Assembly: GCA_007123785.1 (NCBI GenBank)
Contig: SLGL01000336.1
Span: 1-5,857, forward strand
Source of the DNA: Balneolaceae bacterium
GTDB taxonomy: Bacteria > Bacteroidota > Rhodothermia > Balneolales > Balneolaceae
Reading direction: 5' to 3'
DNA length: 5,857 bases
The position numbers and the translations under genes were made by a program. Positions 1-5,857 of this stretch are shown here, in pieces. Each line of letters starts with the position of its first letter. Position 1 is the stretch's first letter. The notes beneath the pieces are model-generated. The model saw only the letters and a list, made by a program, of their open reading frames with translations. It made no database searches and had not been told where the DNA came from.

Positions 1-52
1 TAGTTAGTGTTTACTGAATTGTATTGATTAAAATGGAGCAGTTTAAGAGATT

Positions 53-979
53 TTAATATAGTCCGGGATGAAGATCGTACCCGTTAACGAAGTCCTGTCC
101 GCTCATTGCTTTTTTCCCTGGAAGCTGCAGTTGTAGTAATTCCAGAAGGCCTTCACCACAACCAGTCATCAGCCTGCCCGTTTCTGAATAAAGTTCACCG
201 GGTTCAAGATCTTTTTGAAAATTTAAGGGTTTCGATAAATAGATATTGATTTTTTCTTCTTTGTAGGTAGACCATGCTCCTGGAAAAGGACTCAGGCCTC
301 GGATAAAATTGTGTACTTCTTGTGCACTACGTTCAAAATTGATTCGTGTATTCCTTTTAAACAGTTTTGGTGCGGGGGTTGCTTGTGCATGATCCTGTTC
401 AATAGCTTTAACTGTACCTGCCGAAATTTGATTGATACTTTTTAGTAAAAGCTCTGCACCGGAATGTTTCAGCCGGTTATAGATGTCCCCGGTAGTTTCC
501 ATCGGACCGATCTCCGTTTTTTCACGATTGATGATCCTGCCGGTGTCCACATCTTCATTTAGAAAAAATACGGTGCACCCGGTTTCCTTCTCACCGTTGA
601 TGATGGCCCAGTGGATGGGTGCTGCTCCCCGGTATTTTGGTAGAAGCGATGCATGCAGGTTGACTGAGCCAAATGCAGGAATGTTCAGCATCGAAACCGG
701 CAGAATCCGAAAAGCGACAACGACAAACAAATCGGGTCGGAGTTCTTTTAACTGCCGGTGAAGCGTTTCGGAGTGAAGATCGTCTGCATCGATGGTAGGC
801 AGACCAAGGTGGAGAGCCTGTTTTTTTACGTCGGTGGGTACCGGTTTGCCTCGGCGGCCCCTGCGTTTATCAGGATTGCTGACCACTGCCACAATGGAAT
901 GTGCCGACTGTTCTATTTTTTCAAGTGAAGGCACCGCAAAATCGGGTGAACCCATAAAGATAATTCGAAGTGGTTTCAT
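53..979 (-). CDS. fmt: Methionyl-tRNA formyltransferase
   Basis: Cytosolic enzyme that formylates the amino group of Met on initiator tRNA using 10-formyltetrahydrofolate, giving fMet-tRNA for initiation. The 308-residue length is normal. The N-terminal formyltransferase domain covers about residues 4-185: IIFMGSPDFAVP at the start, then the catalytic signature with N108 and H110 inside NLHASLLPKYRGAAPIHWAI, and D145 in VDTGRI, matching the family's Asn/His/Asp set. The C-terminal tRNA-binding domain starts near residue 208 (RINF, then HNFIRGLSPFPGAW). A basic loop at residues 36-48 (PDKRRGRRGKPVP) corresponds to the loop that contacts the acceptor stem in E. coli Fmt. The start is ATG at 979, overlapping the def stop by 4 nt (ATGA), with GGAG four bases upstream, so translation is probably coupled to def. 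It is the last gene of the HU-ruvX-def-fmt run. Nothing looks broken. Confidence 0.97.
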   Translation of the reverse strand: MKPLRIIFMGSPDFAVPSLEKIEQSAHSIVAVVSNPDKRRGRRGKPVPTDVKKQALHLGLPTIDADDLHSETLHRQLKELRPDLFVVVAFRILPVSMLNIPAFGSVNLHASLLPKYRGAAPIHWAIINGEKETGCTVFFLNEDVDTGRIINREKTEIGPMETTGDIYNRLKHSGAELLLKSINQISAGTVKAIEQDHAQATPAPKLFKRNTRINFERSAQEVHNFIRGLSPFPGAWSTYKEEKINIYLSKPLNFQKDLEPGELYSETGRLMTGCGEGLLELLQLQLPGKKAMSGQDFVNGYDLHPGLY

Positions 980-1551
980 CCTTCTCCAGGCACTTTTTTG
1001 GCAGCAATCGGATATTTTGTTTCCAGTTTCCCATTCTGAATTTTTTTTAGGGCTGATCGGTGCAGCCTTCGTCGGAAAGCGCTCAGATGATCGAGGAAGA
1101 GAATGCCTTGAAGGTGGTCGTATTCATGTTGAATAACCCGTGATACCCACCCAGATACGGTCATTTTCTCTGTTTCAAAATCGCGGTTTTGAAATGAAAC
1201 AGTAACTCTTTCGGGCCTTGTAACATCATCCCTCACTTCAGGAATGCTCAGACATCCTTCCTCCATTTTAATTTTTTCGCCTTCTTTCGCTATAATTTCG
1301 GGATTAATAAAAACCAATGGGCCAAGATTATCCTCATTATCGATCTCTTCGGTCATTACATCGGCATCCATTACAAAAAGTTGTATGTCCTGCCCTATTT
1401 GCGGGGCGGCAAGGCCAACTCCATTTGAGTTATACATCGTTTCAAACATTTCGTCAATGAGCCTTTGAAGGGATTCACTGTTTTCCTGGATAGGTTTAGT
1501 TTCTTTCCGCAGGATAGGATCGTTGTAAGTTACGATGGGTAAAATTGCCAT
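976..1551 (-). CDS. def: Peptide deformylase
   Basis: Metalloenzyme (usually Fe2+) that removes the formyl group from the N-terminal Met of new proteins at the ribosome exit. All three family motifs are intact in 191 residues: GVGLAAPQ (44-51), EGCLSIP (98-104) with metal ligand C100, and HEYDHLQG (142-149) with ligands H142 and H146 and catalytic E143. Between motifs 1 and 2 is an acidic stretch (about residues 62-77, rich in D and E), a region of variable length in this family. The basic C-terminal tail ends KKVPGEG, and its codons carry the ribosome binding site for fmt. The start is ATG at 1551, two bases after the ruvX stop TAA. No Shine-Dalgarno is visible ahead of it, so it probably relies on coupling or on the AT-rich leader. 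Pairing with fmt is the usual bacterial arrangement. Confidence 0.97.
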   Translation of the reverse strand: MAILPIVTYNDPILRKETKPIQENSESLQRLIDEMFETMYNSNGVGLAAPQIGQDIQLFVMDADVMTEEIDNEDNLGPLVFINPEIIAKEGEKIKMEEGCLSIPEVRDDVTRPERVTVSFQNRDFETEKMTVSGWVSRVIQHEYDHLQGILFLDHLSAFRRRLHRSALKKIQNGKLETKYPIAAKKVPGEG

Positions 1552-1553
1552 AG

Positions 1554-1985
1554 TTAAATATCGGGGTGTGCTTCTAAAAATTGCTGTAAAATAAGTGCTG
1601 CCGCAGCCTGGTCAACCCTGCCTTTTTCCTGGCGCTTCTTTTTGGGTATACCAGCTTTTGCCATGAGCTTCTGAGCTTCACGGGAAGAAAAACGCTCATC
1701 CATCGTATAGATTTTAGTCCCGCCGAATTTTTTTTTCAACAGGTTAATGTAGTCAATAGTCAATTGTGTAGCATCCGTGGGTTCTCCCTGCGGGGTGAGT
1801 GGCCAGCCAACTACTATTGCAAGTACAGGTCCCTCATCTTTAATTTGTCGTTGAATTTCGTTAATAGAATCGGAGGGTGAGAAGGTGCCTATGGGACTTG
1901 CGAACGTTTTGAGTAAATCGGTTCTGGCCAGCCCTATACGTTTACCACCAACATCAACCCCCAAAATTCTACCGTATTCAGCCAA
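1554..1985 (-). CDS. ruvX: RuvX/YqgF-family RNase H-fold nuclease (putative Holliday junction resolvase / pre-16S rRNA processing)
   Basis: A 143-residue protein of normal family length with an RNase H-like fold. Acidic catalytic positions are present: D11 in ILGVDVGGKRIGLA, D96/E97 in YTMDERFSS, and D125 in GRVDQAAAALIL. The turn usually written VGLPL reads VGWPL here (W61). Family members were first proposed to be Holliday junction resolvases, and E. coli YqgF is linked to maturation of the 5' end of 16S rRNA. Which role applies here cannot be read from sequence. The start must be TTG at 1985: the codon before it, in the same frame, is the HU stop TGA; the conserved ILGVDVGG strand begins seven residues in; and the next in-frame Met is residue 95. 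AAAGGA lies six bases upstream, inside the last HU codons. Translation is thus likely coupled to HU. Confidence 0.93.
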   Translation of the reverse strand: MAEYGRILGVDVGGKRIGLARTDLLKTFASPIGTFSPSDSINEIQRQIKDEGPVLAIVVGWPLTPQGEPTDATQLTIDYINLLKKKFGGTKIYTMDERFSSREAQKLMAKAGIPKKKRQEKGRVDQAAAALILQQFLEAHPDI

Positions 1986-2309
1986 TCACTTTCCTTTTTT
2001 AACTTCGTCGAGTGGTTTTTTTAGGAATTTTTTTAGCTTTTTACTTGGTTTGAAGTGTGTTTTTCTGTGCGCAGGAACATAAATCACTTCGTTGGTTTTA
2101 GGGTTGCGGGCCTTGGGCTTGGCTTTAGTTTCTTTCACTTCAAAAACTCCGAAATTTCTGAGTTCTATTCTGCAAGTGGGATCAGCTGCCATCATTTTAC
2201 CTCTGAGGGCTTCAATCACAGAATCAACCCAGGGTTCAGCCTGGTTTAAGGGCACATCCATTTTATCGGCAACCGTTCGAACAATATCTCGTTTTGTGTA
2301 TGTAACCAT
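1986..2309 (-). CDS. HU/IHF-family nucleoid DNA-binding protein
   Basis: A small basic protein (107 residues, slightly longer than the usual 90-100) that should act as a dimer to bend and compact DNA. The N-terminal helical dimerisation part (about 1-45) begins with TKRDIVRTVADKM. It is followed by the family signature around RNFGVFEVKE (51-60; classical HU reads GFGTFEV). The beta-arm region, about 60-85, includes ARNPKTNE, whose Pro70 matches the DNA-intercalating proline of HU and IHF. The tail from 82 on is lysine-rich (FKPSKKLKKFLKKPLDEVKKGK region). The start is ATG at 2309; an in-frame TAA lies five codons upstream and eight consecutive A's precede the start, with no Shine-Dalgarno. 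It heads a tight operon with ruvX, def and fmt, separated from rel by 152 nt. Sequence alone does not separate HU from an IHF-like subunit, so no symbol is given. Confidence 0.93.
   Translation of the reverse strand: MVTYTKRDIVRTVADKMDVPLNQAEPWVDSVIEALRGKMMAADPTCRIELRNFGVFEVKETKAKPKARNPKTNEVIYVPAHRKTHFKPSKKLKKFLKKPLDEVKKGK
1989..1997 (-). promoter_or_regulatory. Ribosome binding site deciding the TTG start of ruvX
   Basis: On the minus strand AAAGGAAAG lies inside the last three sense codons of the HU gene. Its AGGA core ends six bases before TTG at 1985. This spacing is good, while no ATG or GTG is available in frame before the conserved RuvX core. It supports TTG as the real start and suggests that ribosomes finishing HU can reload at once on ruvX. 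Confidence 0.65.
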
Positions 2310-2461
2310 TCTTTTTTTTATTTAGTTTTGGTAGTCAATTTGTTTACTGTTAAACAAATAGCATATATCTAATAAAAATAGAAAGATTTGCATTAATCAC
2401 AATGATTTTTTTTAAAGAAGTGATAATATAAGTGTTTGTACCTATAGGAGATAGAGTTTTT
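2310..2461 (-). other. AT-rich intergenic region between rel and the HU operon
   Basis: These 152 bases hold no coding sequence I can support. A weak imperfect stem straddles the rel stop (2450-2457 pairing with 2464-2472, one bulged base, six-base A loop on the minus strand). No U tract follows it, so it is not a convincing terminator. A second short stem (2395-2399 with 2403-2407, next to a T run) would only resemble a terminator on the plus strand, where there is no gene. The region probably contains the HU promoter, but only poor matches are visible, such as TTGTGA-16 bases-TATTTT on the minus strand. The clearest element is the inverted repeat at 2338-2359. Read-through from rel into HU remains possible. 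Confidence 0.6.
2338..2359. promoter_or_regulatory. Perfect 9-bp inverted repeat upstream of the HU gene (operator or leader hairpin)
   Basis: ATTTGTTTA and TAAACAAAT are exact reverse complements separated by the four bases CTGT. The nearest edge is 28 bases upstream of the HU ATG. A TATGCT hexamer on the minus strand (2365-2360) abuts it and could be a poor -10 box, which would put the repeat over the transcription start. It could be a dimeric repressor site, possibly for HU autoregulation, or an RNA hairpin in the leader. The symmetry is seen directly; the function is inferred. Confidence 0.45.
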
Positions 2462-4705
2462 TTACTCATATCGCATTACGGTTTTTATACTATTTACCTT
2501 CTGAAGTTTACGTAAGATCTTCTCAAGATGCTTTAAATCATTAACATAGGCGGTAATAATGCCTTCAAACATACCCCCCTCGCTGCTCACATTAATGCTC
2601 TTCATATTGGTCTGAAGAGATTTGGACAGAACTTCTGTCAGATCATTCACAAGCCCCACGCGATCTTCTCCGACTACTTTGATAGCACCGAGGAATTGGG
2701 TGTCGATATTTTTTGCCCAGGATACGTCAATGATGCGTTCGCTATCAGTGCGTATGAGGTGATGGGCATTTTTGCAGTTCGAGCGATGGATTTTGACGTC
2801 TCCATTTCGGCTCAAAAAACCAATCACATTATCCCCGGGGATGGGATTGCAGCAGTTCGCGTAGGAGTACTTTACATTGCTCAGTTCGCCATCAACAAGC
2901 AGGGCCTTGCCATCTCCAACAGATCTTGCCGTGGTGTAATATTCGTCGGTAATAGTCTCTTCAGATTGCTTTTGCGACTCTTCCTGTTCATCTTCAATAC
3001 GTCCTTTGCTTTTTAGTTCTTTTACGCGTTTATAGAGTCCACTAACATCAAATGCCCCTGAACCGATTTCATAAAACATTTCCTGGGCATCATTAAACTT
3101 AAACTTCTTCGCAATTTTTGTAAGCTCCTGATCAGATATTTCAACTTTTCCGCGTGCCGCACGTTTTTCCCAGAGTTCCCGCCCTTCATTGGCAATTCTC
3201 CTCTCTTTTTGCTTGATAAACTGCCGTATACGGGCTTTTGCCTTGTGGGTAACCACATCGTTCATCCAGTCGGGGTTGAGGTTGATTTTGTTGCCGGTAA
3301 TAATTTCAACCTGGTCACCCGATTTTAATTTCTGACGAAGGGGTACCATCTTTCCATTCACTTTGGCAGATACAGAACGCTCACCGATTTCACTGTGAAT
3401 TTCAAAAGCAAAGTCGATACAAGAGGCGCCATTAGGCAGTGTTTTTAATTCACCGTGTGGTGTAAACACATAAATCTCATCCTGATAGAGGTTGAGTTGG
3501 AAATCTTTTACAAATTCTGTTGCGGCATCGGGACGAGGAGCTTCCAGGACATCACGCACCCAGTGTACAAATTTATCCAGTTCGCTGCTGCCACTGTTGT
3601 TGCCTTCTTTATATTTCCAGTGAGCAGCAAGCCCCTGTTCGGCAATATAATCCATTTTCCGGGTACGGATTTGCACTTCCACTTTTCGTCCCTTTTTGGT
3701 GATTACGGTGGTGTGCAGTGACTGGTACCCGTTGGCTTTGGGGACAGAGATGAAATCCCGGAAACGTTTTGGAATGGGTGTGTACCAGTCGGTAATTACA
3801 GAGTAAACTCTCCAGCAATCTTCTTTGGTGTGAGGATCTTCAAGGATAATTCGGATCGCAAAAAGATCGTAAATCTCTTCGAATGGCTTTTGCTGCATCT
3901 GCATTTTCCGATAAATTGAGTAGATGTGCTTGGACCGCCCTTTTATTTCAAATGTAAAGTTTTGTTCTTTTAACTCATCTTTGATCGGTTTCATGAACTC
4001 TTCGATAAAAACTTCACGCGCCTCTCGTTTTTCACGCAGCTTTCTTACCAGGAATTTATATGAGTTCGGATCGATGACCTTAAAACAGAGATCCTCCAGC
4101 TCATTCTTGATTTTAAATAAACCGAAACGGTGTGCAAGCGGAGCATAAAGCTCCATTGTTTCGGTGGCCTTATTGAGTTGTTTCTGCTTGGGCAGGTGAC
4201 TGATAGTGCGCATGTTATGCAGCCGGTCGGCAAATTTAATGAGCACCACACGAATATCTTCTGCCATTGAGAGCAGAAGCTTCATAAAAGTTTCGGCCTG
4301 TTTGGTATCACGGTTTTCGAAAACACCCATTATTTTGGTGAGTCCGTCGATGATGTGTTTTACCGTAGAACCAAAAAGTTCTTCGATAGTATCAAGTGTT
4401 ACGCTGGTATCTTCAACCGTATCATGAAGAAGGGCAGCGACAACAGAAACATCGTCGATGTTAAACTCCTCTGCCATGATCTTGGCCACTTCAACCGGAT
4501 GCAGGTAATAAGGCTCTCCGGATGCCCTGACGTCATTTTCATGCGATTTACAACAGAGCTTAAAAGCACGGGTAATGAGCTCATCATCAGTTTTGTCGAG
4601 GTGTTCATGACAAAGCCTCAGTAAACCTCCGAGAGTATTTTTTTGCTTTACATCAAGCTCAAATTGATCAATTTGTTCGCGGATATATGTATCCACTTTT
4701 GCCAT
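2462..4705 (-). CDS. rel: Bifunctional (p)ppGpp synthetase/hydrolase (RelA/SpoT homologue, long RSH)
   Basis: Stringent-response enzyme that makes (p)ppGpp from ATP and GDP/GTP and hydrolyses it, with ribosome-dependent control. The 747 residues carry the full long-RSH layout. The hydrolase HD domain (about 45-200) is intact: R60, H69, H94-D95 with E98-D99 in HDTVED, and D160-R161. The synthetase (about 250-365) has GRSKHIYSIYRKM, DLFAIR, NGYQSLHTTV and EVQIRT. The charge motif that separates classes reads RFRD (314-317), close to the RXKD of bifunctional enzymes and unlike the EXDD of monofunctional RelA. TGS covers about 405-468, a helical region follows to about 565, then an acidic Gln/Glu linker (about 570-588), a CC/HxxxC zinc-finger-like domain (C618, C619, H640, C644), and an ACT domain (about 671-747). 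The start is ATG at 4705; an in-frame TAA at 4714-4712 excludes an earlier start. Both activities are predicted functional. An own promoter is likely in the gap after tsaD. Confidence 0.97.
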   Translation of the reverse strand: MAKVDTYIREQIDQFELDVKQKNTLGGLLRLCHEHLDKTDDELITRAFKLCCKSHENDVRASGEPYYLHPVEVAKIMAEEFNIDDVSVVAALLHDTVEDTSVTLDTIEELFGSTVKHIIDGLTKIMGVFENRDTKQAETFMKLLLSMAEDIRVVLIKFADRLHNMRTISHLPKQKQLNKATETMELYAPLAHRFGLFKIKNELEDLCFKVIDPNSYKFLVRKLREKREAREVFIEEFMKPIKDELKEQNFTFEIKGRSKHIYSIYRKMQMQQKPFEEIYDLFAIRIILEDPHTKEDCWRVYSVITDWYTPIPKRFRDFISVPKANGYQSLHTTVITKKGRKVEVQIRTRKMDYIAEQGLAAHWKYKEGNNSGSSELDKFVHWVRDVLEAPRPDAATEFVKDFQLNLYQDEIYVFTPHGELKTLPNGASCIDFAFEIHSEIGERSVSAKVNGKMVPLRQKLKSGDQVEIITGNKINLNPDWMNDVVTHKAKARIRQFIKQKERRIANEGRELWEKRAARGKVEISDQELTKIAKKFKFNDAQEMFYEIGSGAFDVSGLYKRVKELKSKGRIEDEQEESQKQSEETITDEYYTTARSVGDGKALLVDGELSNVKYSYANCCNPIPGDNVIGFLSRNGDVKIHRSNCKNAHHLIRTDSERIIDVSWAKNIDTQFLGAIKVVGEDRVGLVNDLTEVLSKSLQTNMKSINVSSEGGMFEGIITAYVNDLKHLEKILRKLQKVNSIKTVMRYE

Positions 4706-4740
4706 AATCAGTTACATCCATTGTGTTCAGATAATACTCT

Positions 4741-4764
4741 AACTACGTTTTTAATAACGTAGTT
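4741..4764. promoter_or_regulatory. Perfect 9-bp inverted repeat in the rel leader
   Basis: AACTACGTT and AACGTAGTT are exact reverse complements with a six-base spacer (TTTAAT on the plus strand). The element ends 35 bases before the rel ATG. No run of U follows on the rel-coding strand, so it does not look like the terminator of tsaD. If the candidate promoter at 4779-4807 is real, the repeat lies about 10-30 bases into the rel mRNA as a 5' hairpin. Otherwise it could be a protein-binding operator. The symmetry is seen; the role is inferred. Confidence 0.5.
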
Positions 4765-4778
4765 CAAACCTTTTAAAT

Positions 4779-4807
4779 ATTATAATTACCAAACCAGTTA
4801 ATTTCGA
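4779..4807 (-). promoter_or_regulatory. Candidate sigma70-like promoter for rel
   Basis: On the minus strand a perfect TATAAT (4784-4779) lies 17 bases downstream of TCGAAA (4807-4802), a 4-of-6 match to TTGACA. Transcription would start near 4772, giving a leader of about 67 bases that includes the inverted repeat at 4741-4764. The DNA is very AT-rich, so a chance TATAAT is quite possible. If the host is a Bacteroidota member its main sigma factor prefers TTTG/TAnnTTTG boxes. A near match (AAGGTTTG) lies slightly downstream, with a TTTG about 16 bases before it. Either reading places a rel promoter in this gap. Confidence 0.35.
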
Positions 4808-4865
4808 CCTTTTCGAGGAGAAATTTTAATAGAAATCGTAAATATTAAAAAATAAAAAGGTTTTT

Positions 4866-5857
4866 TCAGTCCCCGTTCATTCTTGCAAACGGTTTGATGT
4901 TGAGTGAATCGAAGGAGAACTCTCTGGCTTTGATGGCTCCGGCAACGGCGATCATAGCGGCATTGTCGGTACAGTACCGGATGGAGGGAATCATCAGGTT
5001 CAGCTCCTCTTCAGCAGCAAGCTTCTGAACCTTTTTACGGAGCATAGAGTTTGCCGATACACCTCCGGCAAGCATCACATGGGGCAAATTATTCCTTATT
5101 ACCGCCCTTTTCAGTTTGGCTGTGAGTACATCTGTGATTGCGGCAGAGACACTCGCGCAAATATCATTAAGATTCTGCTGAACAAATTTTTCGCCTTTTT
5201 CCTGTGTGTAGTAAAGCACACTTGTTTTCAACCCAGAAAAACTGAAATCCAGGCCTTTATTGATCATAGAACGGGGAAACGGGTGGAAGGCCGGGTCACC
5301 GGTTTGAGAGAGCTTATCCATCACTGGTCCGGCAGGGTAAGACAGATTTAGTATTTTTCCGATTTTATCGAATGCTTCTCCAGCAGCATCATCCCTGGTT
5401 TGACCAAGCACCTTATGATTGAAAGGCTTTATTACCTGAACCAGCCGTGTGTGTCCGCCCGAAACGATCAGTGCAATAAACGGGTATACCTCTTTGTGCT
5501 CTATGAAGTTGGCGTACATGTGGGCATCAATGTGGTTTACTCCGATAATGGGTTTGTCATGAGAAATAGCGAGTCCTTTGGCAAAACTGAGTCCCACAAG
5601 CAGGGATCCCATCAAACCGGGACCCTGTGCAACAGCGATAGCATCAATCTGATCCATTGTGACGGAAGCCTCTTTTAAAGCCTGTGCAACCGTTTGCCAG
5701 ATGGTTTTATGATGAGCACGCGAAGCCAATTCAGGCACCACTCCGCCGAATTGCTCGTGAATGGCCTGGGAAGCAATAATATTGGACAGTATCTTACCGT
5801 CGGTATAAACAAATGCCGCAGTTTCATCGCAGGAAGATTCTATACCTAAGATATTCA
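4866..5857 (-). CDS. tsaD: tRNA threonylcarbamoyladenosine transferase subunit TsaD, start codon cut by one base
   Basis: Catalytic subunit that, with TsaB and TsaE, transfers the threonylcarbamoyl group made by TsaC onto A37 of ANN-reading tRNAs (t6A37). The frame stays open to the window edge. It begins with the bases TG and then encodes NILGIESSCDET, the family N-terminus, so only the A of an ATG seems missing. The protein would be 330 residues, close to the usual 335-340. The ASKHA fold is complete: the N-terminal strand (3-13), GGVVPELASRAHH (38-50), metal ligands H109 and H113 in NHIDAHMYA, VSGGHT near 132-137, DDAAGEAFDK near 156-165, AGGVSANS near 264-271, and D298 in CTDNAAM. A GTG at 5741 is not the start, because it would remove the nucleotide-binding strand. 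It is separated from rel by 160 nt, so it need not share a transcript with it. Confidence 0.95.
   Translation of the reverse strand, partial: NILGIESSCDETAAFVYTDGKILSNIIASQAIHEQFGGVVPELASRAHHKTIWQTVAQALKEASVTMDQIDAIAVAQGPGLMGSLLVGLSFAKGLAISHDKPIIGVNHIDAHMYANFIEHKEVYPFIALIVSGGHTRLVQVIKPFNHKVLGQTRDDAAGEAFDKIGKILNLSYPAGPVMDKLSQTGDPAFHPFPRSMINKGLDFSFSGLKTSVLYYTQEKGEKFVQQNLNDICASVSAAITDVLTAKLKRAVIRNNLPHVMLAGGVSANSMLRKKVQKLAAEEELNLMIPSIRYCTDNAAMIAVAGAIKAREFSFDSLNIKPFARMNGD

Noticed and set aside
27..57. 8-bp inverted repeat ATTAAAAT/ATTTTAAT over the fmt stop as a terminator
   Set aside because: The stem is only A-T pairs, the loop is 15 bases, and no U tract follows on the minus strand. The remaining 52 bases after fmt hold nothing else I can name.
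792..1136. Plus-strand open frame of 114 codons across the fmt/def junction
   Set aside because: It is antisense to two clearly conserved genes, has no recognisable domain, and is explained by their codon pattern.
2055..2325. Two plus-strand open frames antisense to the HU gene
   Set aside because: They mirror the HU coding sequence, show low-complexity translations and no family motif.
2441..2448. CCTATAGG palindrome downstream of rel
   Set aside because: An 8-base palindrome is expected by chance in a window this size and nothing around it supports a function.
2696..3016. Plus-strand open frame of 106 codons inside rel, plus others at 3455-3721 and 4355-4624
   Set aside because: All are antisense to conserved Rel domains, with no start signal or domain of their own.
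3022..3258. Minus-strand out-of-frame open frame inside rel, with others at 3609-3818, 4045-4251 and 4399-4608
   Set aside because: Rel is intact through these positions, so they are shadow frames and not frameshift remnants or separate genes.
4846..4866. A-tract/T-tract stem just after the tsaD stop as a terminator
   Set aside because: The stem has only five A-T pairs with a three-base loop. It is too weak to call, although the T-rich run after it could help termination.

Overview
This is a compact block of housekeeping genes, all six on the minus strand. In transcription order (right to left) they are tsaD (its first base cut off by the window edge), a bifunctional (p)ppGpp synthetase/hydrolase (rel), a small HU/IHF-family DNA-binding protein, ruvX/yqgF, def (peptide deformylase) and fmt (methionyl-tRNA formyltransferase). 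I see no mobile element, CRISPR array, tRNA, rRNA or foreign-looking gene. The window shows no sign of an undescribed system. The points worth attention are at gene junctions and in the two AT-rich intergenic gaps.

Organism: moderate GC in genes, very AT-rich gaps, and A-rich leaders with little or no Shine-Dalgarno at some starts (HU, def) suggest a member of the Bacteroidota/Balneolota/Rhodothermota group. Protein flavour agrees, for example Fmt with VVVAFRILP and NLHASLLPKYRGAAPIHWAI, and a full-length Rel beside an HU-like gene. A Balneolales-type marine bacterium is my best guess. This is an inference from remembered family sequences, not a search result.

Layout: tsaD ends at 4866. A 160-nt gap follows with a plausible sigma70-like promoter and a perfect 9-bp inverted repeat ahead of rel (4705 to 2462). 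A 152-nt gap follows with a second perfect 9-bp inverted repeat ahead of the HU gene (2309 to 1986). From there HU, ruvX, def and fmt are packed like one operon: HU to ruvX has no gap (TGA directly followed by a TTG start in the same frame), ruvX to def has 2 nt, and def to fmt overlaps by 4 nt (ATGA). The last 52 nt after fmt contain no gene I can support.

Functionally, most genes serve translation. TsaD makes the t6A37 tRNA modification. Fmt and Def add and remove the formyl group of initiator Met. RuvX/YqgF family proteins are linked to pre-16S rRNA processing. Rel adjusts ribosome synthesis to amino-acid supply. The HU-like protein is the nucleoid-associated member of the cluster.
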